Shown: positions 9,266-19,056 of the stretch, in pieces
How the letters are laid out: every line of letters begins with the position of its first letter
How positions within the stretch are numbered: the stretch's first letter is position 1
Assembly (NCBI RefSeq): GCF_001950255.1
Contig: NZ_BDJK01000059.1
Location: 1 to 44,146, forward strand
Origin: Carboxydothermus pertinax
GTDB taxonomy: Bacteria; Bacillota; Z-2901; Carboxydothermales; Carboxydothermaceae
Length of the DNA: 44,146 nucleotides
Direction: 5' to 3'
Notes under the pieces: generated by a model
What the model saw: the letters and a program-made list of their open reading frames with translations, nothing else
The model's database searches: none
What the model was told of the DNA's origin: nothing
Program-made: the position numbers and the translations under genes

Positions 9266-10525
9266 ATGCTTGAGGCCCTCCGTAATGCCTTAAAGGCAAA
9301 GGAGTTAAAAAGTAGACTTCTATTTACATTAATGATGATTTTTGTTTTTCGAATTGGGGCTCATATTCCGGTACCGGGGATTAATCTTGCACGGATGGAA
9401 GAGCTCATTAAATCGGGGACAATCCTGGGCTTTTTTGATGTTATTTCCGGTGGTGCCTTTAAGAAATTTACCATTTTTGCCATGAGTATTACCCCTTACA
9501 TTAACGCCTCAATTATTATGCAGCTTTTAACAGTGGTAATACCGTACCTTGAAAAGCTGGCAAAAGAAGGGGAAGAAGGACGACGGAAAATTACTGAATA
9601 TGTTCGCTATGGAACCGTTATCCTGGCCTTTATTCAAGGCTTTTTCATGGCAATTGGTTTAAAATCAGCACTAAACAATCCGGGAATTTTGACTTATTTA
9701 TATGTAGCTATAACCCTAACAGCGGGAACTGCGTTCTTAATGTGGCTTGGTGAGCAGATTACTGAGAAAGGTATTGGCAATGGAATTTCATTAATTATTT
9801 TTGCCGGAATTGTTTCTCGGATTCCTGGCTCCATAAAAAATATTATTGATTATGTTTCCGCTGGTACCGCCAATATTTTAAACGTTTTAATCTTAGCCGT
9901 CATTGCTGTAGCAGCAATTTATGCTGTAGTAGCGGTCAACGAAGCGCAACGGCGAATTCCCGTGCAGTATGCCAAAAGGGTGGTTGGCCGGAGAGTATAT
10001 GGCGGTCAAAGTACTCACCTGCCAATTAAGGTAAATCAGGCAGGGGTTATCCCAATTATTTTTGCATCGTCGTTACTGATGTTTCCCATAACTATCGCCG
10101 GGTGGTTCCCGCAAAATAGCTTTGCCCAGTGGGTGCTGAAGTATTTTGGATGGGGAAGTGTAATTAATACAATACTTTACGCTTTACTAATTATAGGTTT
10201 TACGTATTTCTATACGGCAATTATCATGAACCCGCTGGACATCGCGGAAAATCTTAAGAAGTATGGAGGTTTTATTCCGGGTATCCGGCCGGGCCGGCCA
10301 ACGGCCGAATATATTGATAAAGTCATGAGCCGGGTAACCTTTGCTGGAGCAGTATTCTTAGCCTTTATTGCCATACTGCCCAATATCGTTATGGCGATAG
10401 CCCGGATTCCCAACGTTACCTTTGGTGGAACGGCCCTTTTAATTGTGGTTGGGGTAGCGCTGGATACTATGAAGCAGTTAGAATCTTACCTTTTAATGAG
10501 ACATTATCAAGGGTTTATTAAGTAG
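9266..10525 (+). CDS. secY: Protein translocase subunit SecY
   Basis: SecY (419 residues) is the ten-helix channel subunit of the general secretion translocon. Visible features are the N-terminal RIGAHIPVPGIN, the plug/helix 2 region (GGAFKKFTIFAMSITPYINA), the cytoplasmic loop before QRRIPVQYAKR, and the conserved MNPLDIAENLKKYGGFIPGI. It sits in its usual place after rplO. The usual next gene, adk, is missing; map follows 3 nt after the stop. Confidence 0.97.
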   Translation: MLEALRNALKAKELKSRLLFTLMMIFVFRIGAHIPVPGINLARMEELIKSGTILGFFDVISGGAFKKFTIFAMSITPYINASIIMQLLTVVIPYLEKLAKEGEEGRRKITEYVRYGTVILAFIQGFFMAIGLKSALNNPGILTYLYVAITLTAGTAFLMWLGEQITEKGIGNGISLIIFAGIVSRIPGSIKNIIDYVSAGTANILNVLILAVIAVAAIYAVVAVNEAQRRIPVQYAKRVVGRRVYGGQSTHLPIKVNQAGVIPIIFASSLLMFPITIAGWFPQNSFAQWVLKYFGWGSVINTILYALLIIGFTYFYTAIIMNPLDIAENLKKYGGFIPGIRPGRPTAEYIDKVMSRVTFAGAVFLAFIAILPNIVMAIARIPNVTFGGTALLIVVGVALDTMKQLESYLLMRHYQGFIK

Positions 10526-10528
10526 CTG

Positions 10529-11284
10529 GTGAGGAAATTGATTACTATTAAAACGGAAAAGGAACTACGGCTGATGCGGGAGGCGGGGCGAATAGTCGCC
10601 CTGACTCTACAAGCCTTAGAAAAAGCTATTGAACCGGGGGTTACGACTAAAGAGCTGGACCAACTAGCCGAGGAGACAATACGCAAGCTCGGTGGTAAGC
10701 CGGCCTTTAAAGGTCTCTATGGTTTTCCAGCCTCAATTTGTGCTTCGATAAATGAAGAAGTGGTTCACGGGATTCCCGGTTTAAGAAAATTAAGGGCTGG
10801 AGATATTATTAGTATTGATACAGGAGTAGTTGTGGACGGATATTACAGTGATGCTGCTAAAACCTGGCCAGTGGGAGAGATTTCTTTTGAGGCAAAAAAG
10901 CTTTTAGAGGTAACAGAAGCATCGCTGTATGCCGGGATTGAGGCAGCGATAGTTGGCAACCGGGTTTCGGATATCTCCCATGCAGTGGAAAGCTATGTGG
11001 TTCGTCATGGGTATTCGGTGGTCCGCCAGTATGCGGGCCATGGTATTGGTAAAGCCCTGCATGAGGAGCCTAACGTGCCAAACTACGGTAAGCCGGGTCG
11101 CGGGGCTCGGTTGGTCCCGGGAATGACATTAGCAATCGAACCGATGGTTAACATTGGAACCTTTGAGGTCTTCACCCTTCCGGACAAATGGACGGTGGTA
11201 ACCCGGGACGGTAAATGGTCAGCCCATTTTGAACATACCGTTGCTATTACGGAAGATGGGCCTGTGATCTTAACTTTGCCGTAA
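10529..11284 (+). CDS. map: Methionine aminopeptidase, type I
   Basis: Type I methionine aminopeptidase (about 251 residues) removes the initiator methionine from nascent proteins using a two-metal site. Metal-ligand motifs are visible: [19 protein letters not shown] (two Asp), [20 protein letters not shown] (His), AIEPMVNIG (Glu) and HFEHTVAI (the last Glu lies beyond His). The start is GTG 10529, 3 nt after secY; an in-frame TTG at 10538 (MITIK) is a possible alternative with poorer spacing. In many Firmicutes adk separates secY and map; here it does not. Confidence 0.95.
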   Translation: MRKLITIKTEKELRLMREAGRIVALTLQALEKAIEPGVTTKELDQLAEETIRKLGGKPAFKGLYGFPASICASINEEVVHGIPGLRKLRAGDIISIDTGVVVDGYYSDAAKTWPVGEISFEAKKLLEVTEASLYAGIEAAIVGNRVSDISHAVESYVVRHGYSVVRQYAGHGIGKALHEEPNVPNYGKPGRGARLVPGMTLAIEPMVNIGTFEVFTLPDKWTVVTRDGKWSAHFEHTVAITEDGPVILTLP

Positions 11285-11308
11285 AACCTGGGATGGGTGG
11301 TGAATGTC

Positions 11309-11602
11309 ATGCATTTAGACAAAATCCGTCCCGGCCAAGTAGTGCTATCCATAGCCGGCCGTGATATCGGAACTATCTACCTTATCTACAGGGTTATAGA
11401 CGACCGTTATGTGGAAGTAGTCGACGGCCAGCACCGACGGGTTGAGAACCCCAAGAAAAAAAACGTCCGTCATTTAAAGTTTTTAAACCACCATGTTAAG
11501 GAGATTTCTGAAATGCTCCAGACTTACGGAAAAGTAAGCAATCAGGAGATACGGAAAGTCCTAAAATCTATCGCCAATAGGGGCGAAGAACTGGACGGGT
11601 GA
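11309..11602 (+). CDS. KOW-domain RNA-binding protein (L14e-like)
   Basis: This protein of about 97 residues has a KOW-like N-terminus ([20 protein letters not shown]) and a basic middle ([20 protein letters not shown]). Related small KOW proteins, often annotated ribosomal protein L14e/L6e/L27e-like, lie between map and infA in many Gram-positive Clostridia. They are presumed to bind RNA or the ribosome, but no defined role is known to me. ATG 11309 is chosen because GGGTGGTG lies 6 nt upstream; GTG 11297 and 11300 are in frame too. Confidence 0.8.
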   Translation: MHLDKIRPGQVVLSIAGRDIGTIYLIYRVIDDRYVEVVDGQHRRVENPKKKNVRHLKFLNHHVKEISEMLQTYGKVSNQEIRKVLKSIANRGEELDG

Positions 11603-11618
11603 GGAGGTTGATTGCTTA

Positions 11619-11837
11619 ATGTCGAAAGACGATGTTATTGAAGTGGAAGGAACGGTTATCGAACCCCTTCCCAATGCGATGTTCCGGGTAGAATTAGCCA
11701 ATGGACATAAGGTTTTAGCACATGTATCTGGAAAAATTCGTATGAACTTTATTCGAATACTGCCTGGTGACCGGGTAACCGTTGAATTATCACCCTACGA
11801 TTTAACCCGGGGTAGAATTATCTACCGGCATAAGTAG
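11619..11837 (+). CDS. infA: Translation initiation factor IF-1
   Basis: This 72-residue S1/OB-fold protein has the IF-1 sequence from [20 protein letters not shown] to the terminal [10 protein letters not shown]-1 occupies the A site during initiation and assists IF-2 and IF-3. ATG 11619 follows GAGGAGGTTGATTGCTTA. The order infA-rpmJ-rpsM is the usual Gram-positive alpha-operon layout. Confidence 0.98.
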   Translation: MSKDDVIEVEGTVIEPLPNAMFRVELANGHKVLAHVSGKIRMNFIRILPGDRVTVELSPYDLTRGRIIYRHK

Positions 11838-11972
<135 letters not shown>

Positions 11973-11990
11973 TTTTTAGGAGGTGCGGTA

Positions 11991-12362
11991 ATGGCTCGGA
12001 TTGCTGGTGTGGATCTTCCGAGGGACAAAAGGGTTGAAATCGCTTTAACCTATATTTACGGCATTGGCCGGCCAACGGCTAACGTTATTTTAAAGAAAAC
12101 CGGCATAAACCCTGATACCCGGGTTAAAGACCTGACCGAAGAGGAAGTAGCTAAACTTCGGGACGAAATTGAAAAGAATTATAAGGTAGAAGGGGATTTG
12201 CGGCGGGAAATTTCGTTAAATATTAAGCGCCTTATTGAGATTGGCTGTTACCGGGGTATTCGGCACCGGAAAGGTTTACCGGTAAGGGGACAGAGAACCC
12301 GGACCAACGCCCGCACTCGGAAAGGGCCAAGAAGGACCGTTGGCGTAAAACGGAAAAAGTAA
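11991..12362 (+). CDS. rpsM: Ribosomal protein S13
   Basis: S13 (123 residues) starts [20 protein letters not shown] and has a very basic C-terminal tail ([20 protein letters not shown]) that reaches the P-site tRNA. It is a 30S head protein forming inter-subunit bridges. AGGAGGTGCGGTA precedes ATG 11991. Confidence 0.97.
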   Translation: MARIAGVDLPRDKRVEIALTYIYGIGRPTANVILKKTGINPDTRVKDLTEEEVAKLRDEIEKNYKVEGDLRREISLNIKRLIEIGCYRGIRHRKGLPVRGQRTRTNARTRKGPRRTVGVKRKK

Positions 12363-12380
12363 GATTAAAGGAGGGATATA

Positions 12381-12767
12381 ATGGCTCGTCGGACAAGAAC
12401 CAGAAAAAAGGAAAAAAAGCATGTTGAGCAAGGAGTAGCGCATATTAAGTCTACTTTTAACAATACAATCGTTACCATATCTGACCCCAAAGGGAACACC
12501 CTCTCCTGGGCAAGCGCAGGAACTGTAGGCTTTGAAGGAACCAGGAAAGGTACTCCTTTTGCGGCTCAACTGGCTGCAGAAAAGGCAGCTAAGGAAGCAA
12601 TGGAGTATGGTGTAAAAACTGTAGAGGTTTATGTAAAAGGCCCCGGCGCCGGCCGGGAAGCGGCTATTCGTTCCCTGCAGGCTGCAGGTCTTGAAGTCAG
12701 CCTCATTAAGGACGTAACCCCTATTCCCCATAACGGGTGTCGTCCACCGAAACGTAGGAGAGTATAG
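12381..12767 (+). CDS. rpsK: Ribosomal protein S11
   Basis: S11 (128 residues) with [40 protein letters not shown] and the C-terminal [15 protein letters not shown]. It forms part of the 30S platform near the E-site mRNA. AAAGGAGGGATATA precedes ATG 12381. Confidence 0.97.
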   Translation: MARRTRTRKKEKKHVEQGVAHIKSTFNNTIVTISDPKGNTLSWASAGTVGFEGTRKGTPFAAQLAAEKAAKEAMEYGVKTVEVYVKGPGAGREAAIRSLQAAGLEVSLIKDVTPIPHNGCRPPKRRRV

Positions 12768-12782
12768 GAGGTAGATAACGAA

Positions 12783-13409
12783 ATGGCGAGATATACGGGT
12801 CCTGTTTGCAAGCTTTGCCGCAGGGAAGGTACAAAGCTTTTCCTTAAAGGAGATCGCTGCTATACCGATAAATGTGCCCTTGCCCGGAGAAATTATGCTC
12901 CTGGTCAGCACGGGCAAGTTAGGAAAAAGCCCACCGAATATGCCCTGCAGCTGCGGGAAAAGCAAAAAGCAAAGCGGATTTATGGAGTTTTAGAAACTCA
13001 GTTTCGTCGTTATTTTGAGATGGCAGAAAGACAACCAGGTATTACCGGGGAAAACTTGCTGGTAATCTTAGAAAGAAGACTTGATAATGTGGTTTACCGT
13101 CTAGGCCTTGCTGATTCCCGTTCACAAGCTCGGCAATTAGTACGGCACAATTTCTTTACTGTAAATGGACGAAAAGTTAATATACCATCTTATCTTGTTA
13201 AAGTTGGCGACGTAATTGCGTTAAAAGAAGAAAAGAAGGACTCTCCGGTAGCGAAGGAAATTATGGAAAGAGCTGCCAGCAAGGCTTTGCCGGCCTGGCT
13301 TTCTTATGATGCTAACTTGGCTTCCGGCAAAGTAGAAGCTTTACCGAAGCGGGAAGATATTGATATCCCCGTCGAGGAGCATCTCATAGTTGAGCTCTAC
13401 TCCAGATAA
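12783..13409 (+). CDS. rpsD: Ribosomal protein S4, zinc-binding
   Basis: S4 (208 residues) nucleates 30S assembly. The N-terminal part has C9-X2-C12 and C26-X4-C31, so this is the zinc-containing form. A central S4 RNA-binding domain ([20 protein letters not shown]) follows. The order S13-S11-S4-alpha-L17 is canonical. AGGAGGTAGATAACGAA precedes ATG 12783. Confidence 0.97.
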   Translation: MARYTGPVCKLCRREGTKLFLKGDRCYTDKCALARRNYAPGQHGQVRKKPTEYALQLREKQKAKRIYGVLETQFRRYFEMAERQPGITGENLLVILERRLDNVVYRLGLADSRSQARQLVRHNFFTVNGRKVNIPSYLVKVGDVIALKEEKKDSPVAKEIMERAASKALPAWLSYDANLASGKVEALPKREDIDIPVEEHLIVELYSR

Positions 13410-13448
13410 GAGCTAGACGGGCTATTCCCTTTAAAGGAGGGTCCCTTA

Positions 13449-14390
13449 GTGCTTGAAATTGAAAAACCAAAAATTGAAACCGAAGAGTTAAATGACCGTT
13501 ACGGGCGATTTGTGATTGAACCGCTAGAACGGGGGTATGGCATTACCCTGGGCAATTCCATGCGGCGGATTCTCTTGTCTTCCCTGCCCGGGGCTGCAGT
13601 TACATCCATTAAAATTGAAGGGGTACTGCATGAATTTTCGACTGTCCCGGGGGTAGTGGAAGATGTTACAGACATTATCTTAAATATTAAAAACCTTTCG
13701 CTAAAGCTTTATGGGGACGAGGAACAGGTATTAAGGATTGAAGCTGAGGGTGAAGGGGAAATTACCGCTAAGGATATTATTGCTCCACCCGAAGTGGAGA
13801 TTTTGAACCCGGATTTAGTTATAGCTCATGTTGCTGAAGGCGGACGGCTTTTCATGGAAATGACGGTGGCTCGGGGTAGGGGTTATGTCCCGGCAGAAAG
13901 GAATAAAAAAGGCGAGCACGTCATTGGCGTAATACCCGTTGATTCTATCTTTACTCCTGTGTTAAAGGTGAATTTCCAGGTAGAGAATACGAGGGTTGGA
14001 CAAATTACAGACTATGATAAGCTTACCTTAGAGGTCTGGACCGATGGCAGTATTCGCCCCGATGAAGCCGTTAGCCTTGCTGCCCGCATTATGGTGGAAC
14101 ACTTGCAATTGTTTGTTAATTTAAACGAACGGGTTACCGGTGTGGAAATCATGGTAGAAAAAGAAGAAGATGTCCGGGAAAAAGTTGTGGAAATGCCAAT
14201 TGAGGATTTAGACCTGTCGGTACGTTCGTACAACTGCTTGAAGCGGGCAGGAATTAATACTGTAGGCGAGTTAATCCAAAAAACCGAAGCAGATATGATG
14301 AAAGTTAGAAACTTAGGTAAGAAATCTTTAGAAGAGGTTATTGCTAAATTAAATTCCATGGGCCTTTCCTTACGGAAAGAGGAAGAATAA
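13449..14390 (+). CDS. rpoA: RNA polymerase alpha subunit
   Basis: Alpha subunit (313 residues). The N-terminal dimerisation domain ([20 protein letters not shown]) nucleates RNA polymerase assembly. A linker near residues 225-245 is followed by a C-terminal domain with the helix-hairpin-helix ([27 protein letters not shown]) that binds UP elements and activators. The start is GTG 13449. Its binding site AAAGGAGGGT can pair with the upstream CCCTTT, so mild masking of the site is possible. Confidence 0.97.
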   Translation: MLEIEKPKIETEELNDRYGRFVIEPLERGYGITLGNSMRRILLSSLPGAAVTSIKIEGVLHEFSTVPGVVEDVTDIILNIKNLSLKLYGDEEQVLRIEAEGEGEITAKDIIAPPEVEILNPDLVIAHVAEGGRLFMEMTVARGRGYVPAERNKKGEHVIGVIPVDSIFTPVLKVNFQVENTRVGQITDYDKLTLEVWTDGSIRPDEAVSLAARIMVEHLQLFVNLNERVTGVEIMVEKEEDVREKVVEMPIEDLDLSVRSYNCLKRAGINTVGELIQKTEADMMKVRNLGKKSLEEVIAKLNSMGLSLRKEEE

Positions 14391-14403
14391 GGGAGGGAAG
14401 CGG

Positions 14404-14742
14404 ATGTACCATTATAAGCTCGGCAGAAGGAAAGACCACCGGGAAGCGATGTTAAGAAACCTGGTGACTTCCCTCTTAAAAGAAGGGAAGATTACAACTA
14501 CCGAAACCCGGGGTAAATCGGCTAAAGCGGTAGCGGAAAAGCTGATAACTTTAGCGAAAAGCGATACTTTGCACAATCGCCGGCAGGCTTTGGCATACTT
14601 ATATGAAGAAGATGTCGTCCGGAAACTTTTTAAAGAAATTGGTCCGAAATATGCCGACCGTCCTGGCGGCTATACCCGGTTAATTAAAATTGGTCCCCGG
14701 CGGGGCGACGGTTCAATGATGGTGTTGGTGGAGCTTATTTAA
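14404..14742 (+). CDS. rplQ: Ribosomal protein L17
   Basis: L17 (112 residues) with [20 protein letters not shown] and the end [14 protein letters not shown]. It lies near the tunnel exit. It is the last ribosomal gene of the long cluster. The ecfA1 ATG comes 2 bases after its stop, so transport and tRNA-modification genes are probably cotranscribed with it. Confidence 0.97.
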   Translation: MYHYKLGRRKDHREAMLRNLVTSLLKEGKITTTETRGKSAKAVAEKLITLAKSDTLHNRRQALAYLYEEDVVRKLFKEIGPKYADRPGGYTRLIKIGPRRGDGSMMVLVELI

Positions 14743-14743
14743 T

Positions 14744-15577
14744 ATGGAACCAATTATTGTAACTAGCGATCTAAGTTATTCTTATTTCGCCGAAAAGGAG
14801 AGGTATGCGTTGCAAAACGTATCCCTCTCCTTTTTGCAAGGAGAAATGGTAGCGTTAGTCGGCCCCAACGGCTCGGGGAAAACTACCTTTTTTAAAATCT
14901 TAGCTGGGCTTTTAAAACCTACCGCGGGGATTGTTACGGTTTTCGGGAAAAATCCGAAAGAACTAAAAGAAGAAGGCCTTTTGGGAACTAAAATTGGCCT
15001 TGTTTTTCAAAATCCAGATAACCAGATAGTGGCAGCAGTAGTGGAAGAAGATGTTGCCTTTGGCCCGGAAAACTTGAATCTCTCGACTACGGAAATCAAA
15101 AGACGGGTGGAAGAGGCTCTTCGACTCACAGGCCTATGGGAGTTTAGAAAAAGAGCGTCTTACGCATTATCCGGAGGCCAAAAGCAAAGACTGGCCATTG
15201 CTGGGGCTTTGGCCCTTAAGCCTCAAATTTTACTTTTAGATGAACCGACTTCAATGCTTGATCCCGAGGGACGGCAGGAAGTTTTGGAGCTTTTAATTAA
15301 GCTTAATCGGGAAGAAAACCTTACAATAATTTTTATAACCCATTACATGGATGAAGCTTTACGGGCAAAAAGGCTAGTTGCCTTTAAAGGGGGAGGCGTG
15401 GCTTTTGATGGACAACCGCAGGAATTTTTTGCTAAAAAATCATTGGTGGAAAGTTTAGGGTTGGATTCGCCGCCCCTATTTAAACTAGTGGAACGCCTAA
15501 AAGCTGAAGGTCTTACACTTTCTGATGCGGCGACTACGCCGGAAAAGCTGGTGGAGGAATTATGCCAATTGATCTAA
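14744..15577 (+). CDS. ecfA1: ECF transporter ATPase A1
   Basis: ABC ATPase (277 residues) of the energy-coupling-factor type: Walker A GPNGSGKTT, Q-loop FQNPDNQ, signature LSGGQKQRLAIAG, Walker B ILLLDEP and switch His in FITHYMDEA. Together with EcfA2 and EcfT it powers several interchangeable vitamin- or metal-binding S subunits at the membrane. No S subunit is encoded nearby, so a shared energy module (group II ECF) is inferred. It overlaps ecfA2 by 16 nt. The location after rplQ is typical of Firmicutes. Confidence 0.95.
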   Translation: MEPIIVTSDLSYSYFAEKERYALQNVSLSFLQGEMVALVGPNGSGKTTFFKILAGLLKPTAGIVTVFGKNPKELKEEGLLGTKIGLVFQNPDNQIVAAVVEEDVAFGPENLNLSTTEIKRRVEEALRLTGLWEFRKRASYALSGGQKQRLAIAGALALKPQILLLDEPTSMLDPEGRQEVLELLIKLNREENLTIIFITHYMDEALRAKRLVAFKGGGVAFDGQPQEFFAKKSLVESLGLDSPPLFKLVERLKAEGLTLSDAATTPEKLVEELCQLI

Positions 15578-16401
15578 AAAATGTATCATTTATTTATAAT
15601 CCGGGGACTCCCCTGGAGGTTTATGCTCTAAATCAAATAAAGGTAACCCTGGAGGAAGGTCTCATCACCGGGGTAATAGGGCCGACCGGGTCAGGAAAAT
15701 CCACTCTTTTAATGCTTTTAAACGGTTTATTAAAACCAAACCGCGGGGAAGTGACAGTGGATGGCATATCAACTACCCAAAAGCAAGAACTAAAAGCCAT
15801 CCGCAAAAAAGTTCAGTTAATCTTTCAGTACCCGGAGTACCAGCTTTTTGCCGAGACCGTTTTTGAAGAAATAGCTTTTGGACCGAAAAACTTTGGAATA
15901 GAAATTACCGAACAAAAGGCTTTAGAACTTTTAGAACAGGTAGGACTAGATAAAGGTTGTCTGTACCGATCACCTTTTGAATTAAGTGGCGGGGAAAAGC
16001 GGCGCCTGGCTATAGCATCGGTTCTAGGCATCTCTCCCAAATACCTTATTTTAGATGAGCCGGCGGCGGCTTTGGATCCTTTAGGAAAGGAAACTATTTA
16101 CCGCTTATTGCTATCTTTAAAAAATCAAGGGGTAACGGTAGTTATAGTATCCCATAACATGGACGAAGTAGCTCTTCTATGTGACCGGATCCTGGTATTA
16201 GACCGCGGTAATGTAGTTGCTTATGGAGAAAAAACTGAAGTTTTTTTAAGTCTTCTAGAAAGGAATGTACCGGGCTTAAATCTGCCGGTTTATACCCAGG
16301 TACTAAAGCATATGCAAAACCGCGGAATTAGGGTTAATCCTAAATTTATTTTAGAGGATACCGTGCAGGAAATATTAAGGGTGGTGCGGGGCAATGCTTA
16401 A
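15562..16401 (+). CDS. ecfA2: ECF transporter ATPase A2
   Basis: Second ECF ATPase (279 residues): Walker A GPTGSGKST, Q-loop FQYPEYQLF, signature LSGGEKRRLAIAS, Walker B YLILDEP and switch His in IVSHNMDEV. It is expected to pair with EcfA1 as a heterodimer. The ATG lies inside the end of ecfA1 behind GGTGGAGGAATT, and the 3' end overlaps ecfT by 8 nt, so the three subunits are tightly coupled. Confidence 0.95.
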   Translation: MPIDLKNVSFIYNPGTPLEVYALNQIKVTLEEGLITGVIGPTGSGKSTLLMLLNGLLKPNRGEVTVDGISTTQKQELKAIRKKVQLIFQYPEYQLFAETVFEEIAFGPKNFGIEITEQKALELLEQVGLDKGCLYRSPFELSGGEKRRLAIASVLGISPKYLILDEPAAALDPLGKETIYRLLLSLKNQGVTVVIVSHNMDEVALLCDRILVLDRGNVVAYGEKTEVFLSLLERNVPGLNLPVYTQVLKHMQNRGIRVNPKFILEDTVQEILRVVRGNA

Positions 16402-17206
16402 CATTAATACCATAGGCCAGTACATTCCAGGAAACAGCCTTATCCACCATTTAGACCCGCGTACCAAGTTTTTGAGTTTATTAGTTGCGGTTATCCTGGT
16501 TTTTTTATTGGACAAATTAATTCCCCTTGGGATTTTGGTAGCGGTAATCATCGCCCTGACCTTTGTTGCTGGGATTAAACCGAAAATGTTTTGGCAGGCC
16601 CTAAGACCGATAGTTTTTATCCTGATCTTTGCGTTAATCTTACAGCTTTTCTTTACTCCCGGGGAAAAAGTTGCGGCAATTGGACCCCTTGCGATTACCC
16701 GGGAAGGATTAATTAATAGTGGTGTGGTATTTTTACGGTTAATTGCTATGCTTTTATCTGCGTATCTCCTTACAGCTACTACTTCCCCCAGTGAACTTAC
16801 TTACGGCTTAGAAAAGCTTTTAAAACCTTTTGGGAAAATTGGTGTTCCTTACGGGGAGATTGCTTTAATGCTAACCATTGCCCTGAGGTTTATTCCTACT
16901 TTAACCGCTGAGGCTGAGCGGTTAATAAAAGTCCAGGAATCCCGAGGGGTGGATTTTAATGCCCGGGGACTTGCTAATAAAGCTAGGATAATGTTACCGT
17001 TAATAGTGCCCTTATTTATTAATGCCTTTAAAAGAGCAGATGAACTGGCAGTGGCAATGGAAGCCCGGGGATATCGGATCGGTGCTCCCCGGGGAAAATT
17101 AAAGCCCTTAAGATATTCAAGGATTGACTATTTTATACTGCTTACAGATATTCTGTTGGCGGCAATACTTTTAATTTTAAAGCGTTGGGGTGGTCTTCCT
17201 GCCTAA
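16394..17206 (+). CDS. ecfT: ECF transporter transmembrane subunit T
   Basis: EcfT (270 residues) has several hydrophobic helices and the two Ala-Arg-Gly type coupling motifs (ESRGVDFNARG and AMEARGYRIG) that contact the ATPases. The start HHLDPRTKFLSLLV is typical of the family. It completes the ECF energy module. The 3' end overlaps the truA frame by about 17 nt if the earliest truA start is used. Confidence 0.94.
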   Translation: MLNINTIGQYIPGNSLIHHLDPRTKFLSLLVAVILVFLLDKLIPLGILVAVIIALTFVAGIKPKMFWQALRPIVFILIFALILQLFFTPGEKVAAIGPLAITREGLINSGVVFLRLIAMLLSAYLLTATTSPSELTYGLEKLLKPFGKIGVPYGEIALMLTIALRFIPTLTAEAERLIKVQESRGVDFNARGLANKARIMLPLIVPLFINAFKRADELAVAMEARGYRIGAPRGKLKPLRYSRIDYFILLTDILLAAILLILKRWGGLPA

Positions 17207-17933
17207 TTTTATGCTTATCCTGGCTTATGATGGAACTTCATTGGCCGGGTTTCAAAAGCAAAAAAATACCCACCGGACAATTCAAGGTATTTTAGAAGAA
17301 AAACTTCATAAAATTGTAAAAGAGCCGGTAAAAGTTGTGGGAGCGGGACGAACGGATGCAGGGGTTCATGCCCTGGGGCAGGTGGTAAATTTTTCGGCCA
17401 AGTGGCGGGCACCAGTTGAGAAAATACCAGAAATCTTAAATAACACTCTACCACCGGAAATCCGGGTTATTTCCGCGCAAATTGTACCAGAAAATTTTCA
17501 TGCCCGGTTTTCAGCCCAGAAAAAGCAGTATAATTATTACCTATATTTTGGCCCTCCATCACCTTTTTATGAACGTTATGCCTGGGCTTTACCCCAAAGG
17601 CTTAATCGGGAAAAGGTTAAAAAGGCTTTGGAGTACTTAAGTGGAACCCATGATTTTAGTGGCTTTGGGGCAGTTGGGAGCAGCGCTAAAAACCCAGTTA
17701 AAACTATGTATCAAGCGACTTACCAAGAAGATGGGGTGCTGGGCTGGTTTACCTTTGTAGCCAATTCATTTTTATACAAAATGGCCCGGAGAATAACCGG
17801 AACATTAGTAGAAATAGGCCTTGAAAAGGGAGAACCCGAGAGAATTAAAGAAATATTGGTAACTAAAAATCGCAATCTTACCGGTAAGACCGCTCCGGCT
17901 CGGGGACTTTTTTTAATGAAAGTTTTTTATTGA
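17190..17933 (+). CDS. truA: tRNA pseudouridine synthase A
   Basis: TruA (about 247 residues) makes pseudouridine at positions 38-40 in the anticodon stem. The catalytic Asp is visible in GAGRTDAGVHALGQV, after LAYDGTSLAGFQ. The start is uncertain: GTG 17190 is the longest option, ATG 17211 gives MLILAYDG, and a CTG at 17199 would give a family-like PNFMLILAYDG with GGGGTGG 5 nt upstream. It follows ecfT directly, the usual Firmicute order ecfA1-ecfA2-ecfT-truA. Confidence 0.94.
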   Translation: MVFLPNFMLILAYDGTSLAGFQKQKNTHRTIQGILEEKLHKIVKEPVKVVGAGRTDAGVHALGQVVNFSAKWRAPVEKIPEILNNTLPPEIRVISAQIVPENFHARFSAQKKQYNYYLYFGPPSPFYERYAWALPQRLNREKVKKALEYLSGTHDFSGFGAVGSSAKNPVKTMYQATYQEDGVLGWFTFVANSFLYKMARRITGTLVEIGLEKGEPERIKEILVTKNRNLTGKTAPARGLFLMKVFY

Positions 17934-17948
17934 AAGAGGGGAAAGCTT

Positions 17949-18953
17949 TTGACGTACCTAGGAGGCCTTTTATTATTTAATCTCCTGGTCATTTTAACTG
18001 GAGCGTTGACCTTTACCAATGCGGTAGAATGGTTTGGTCGTCGGTTTGGATTTAACCAGGGGGCAGTGGGTAGTATTTTTGCAGCGGTAGGTACTGCTCT
18101 TCCGGAAACCATGATACCGGTTATTGCTATATTTTTTGGGGGAAACACTGCCGACAGCTCAGAAATTGGAATTGGGGCCATCTTAGGTGCGCCATTTATG
18201 CTCATAACCGTTGGTTTTTTAGTTACTGGAGCGTCCGCGCTTCTCTTTAGCCAAAGACGTCCTCTTGGTAGAGAAATTTTATTGGACCGACGGATATTTT
18301 TTAGAGATATTAAAAGTTTTCTCTTTTTTTATATCCTTGCCTATGTAGCAGCTTTTATTCCCTGGACATCAATTCATCGTGCTGTGGCGCTAATTTTGAT
18401 TTTAGGTTATGTAATTTATGTTTATAAAACGTTAAATGATGAAAGTGGGGAAATTGGGGAAGTTGACCCGTTAATCTTTACTCCCAAAAGGTCAATACCG
18501 CGTATACGGGCAATAATCCTGCAGCTTATTGTGAGTCTGCTGTTAATCATAATTGGAGCAAGGTATTTTGTTGTCAATTTAACAAAATTAGCTTATATTT
18601 TAGGAATAGCTCCAATGGCCTTATCACTAGTGATTACCCCAATTGCCACAGAACTTCCCGAAAAGTTTAATAGTGTGGTTTGGATGAAAAACGGTAAAGA
18701 TACCTTAGCATTAGGAAATATTACCGGTGCGATGGTTTTTCAAAGTTCGGTAATTACCTCTATAGGTATTTCCTTCACTTCCTGGAAGTTATCGCCGGAG
18801 GTTTTAATAAGTGGTCTATTAGCGATTTTTGCAGCAGCTATAGATTTATTTTTAGCTAAAACTCGTAAGGGTTTAACGGCCGGGGTGTTAATTTTAAGCG
18901 GTTTAATTTATATTTTTTATATTATTTACATCTTTGGCGGAAGAATTGCTTGA
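17949..18953 (+). CDS. Sodium/calcium exchanger family membrane protein
   Basis: This 334-residue membrane protein has about ten hydrophobic segments and two inverted alpha-repeats. The first is FAAVGTALPETMIPV, the second ALSLVITPIATELPEKFNSV; both carry the family core of a Thr/Ser, Pro and Glu that coordinates cations. It is a member of the CaCA antiporter superfamily; the exchanged ion cannot be told from sequence. The start is TTG 17949 behind AAAGAGGGGAAAGC. Its TGA stop lies inside the -35 box of the rplM promoter. A transporter between truA and rplM is not the usual order. Confidence 0.85.
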   Translation: MTYLGGLLLFNLLVILTGALTFTNAVEWFGRRFGFNQGAVGSIFAAVGTALPETMIPVIAIFFGGNTADSSEIGIGAILGAPFMLITVGFLVTGASALLFSQRRPLGREILLDRRIFFRDIKSFLFFYILAYVAAFIPWTSIHRAVALILILGYVIYVYKTLNDESGEIGEVDPLIFTPKRSIPRIRAIILQLIVSLLLIIIGARYFVVNLTKLAYILGIAPMALSLVITPIATELPEKFNSVVWMKNGKDTLALGNITGAMVFQSSVITSIGISFTSWKLSPEVLISGLLAIFAAAIDLFLAKTRKGLTAGVLILSGLIYIFYIIYIFGGRIA

Positions 18954-18978
18954 CAGCTTATGGGTATTCCCCTAAAAT
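18950..18978 (+). promoter_or_regulatory. Promoter of rplM-rpsI
   Basis: A perfect -35 TTGACA (18950-18955), a 17-bp spacer and TAAAAT (18973-18978) form a strong sigma-A type promoter. A second TATAAT lies at 18979-18984 but would need a 23-bp spacer. The -35 box contains the stop codon of the preceding exchanger gene. Confidence 0.85.
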
Positions 18979-18997
18979 TATAATGGTATAGGTATTT

Positions 18998-19039
18998 GCC
19001 AGTGACGAGCCCCCATTGGCAGTACCGCTATAGTTACGG
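18998..19039 (+). promoter_or_regulatory. Candidate rplM 5' leader structure
   Basis: The transcribed leader can form a 7-bp stem, GCCAGTG (18998-19004) with CATTGGC (19014-19020, one G-U pair). A weak CCG/CGG hairpin (19025-19039) follows just before the AAAAGGAGGG ribosome binding site. Autoregulatory L13 leaders are known in Firmicutes, and this position fits. I cannot confirm that the fold matches that family. Confidence 0.4.
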
Positions 19040-19056
19040 CAAAAGGAGGGAACAAG

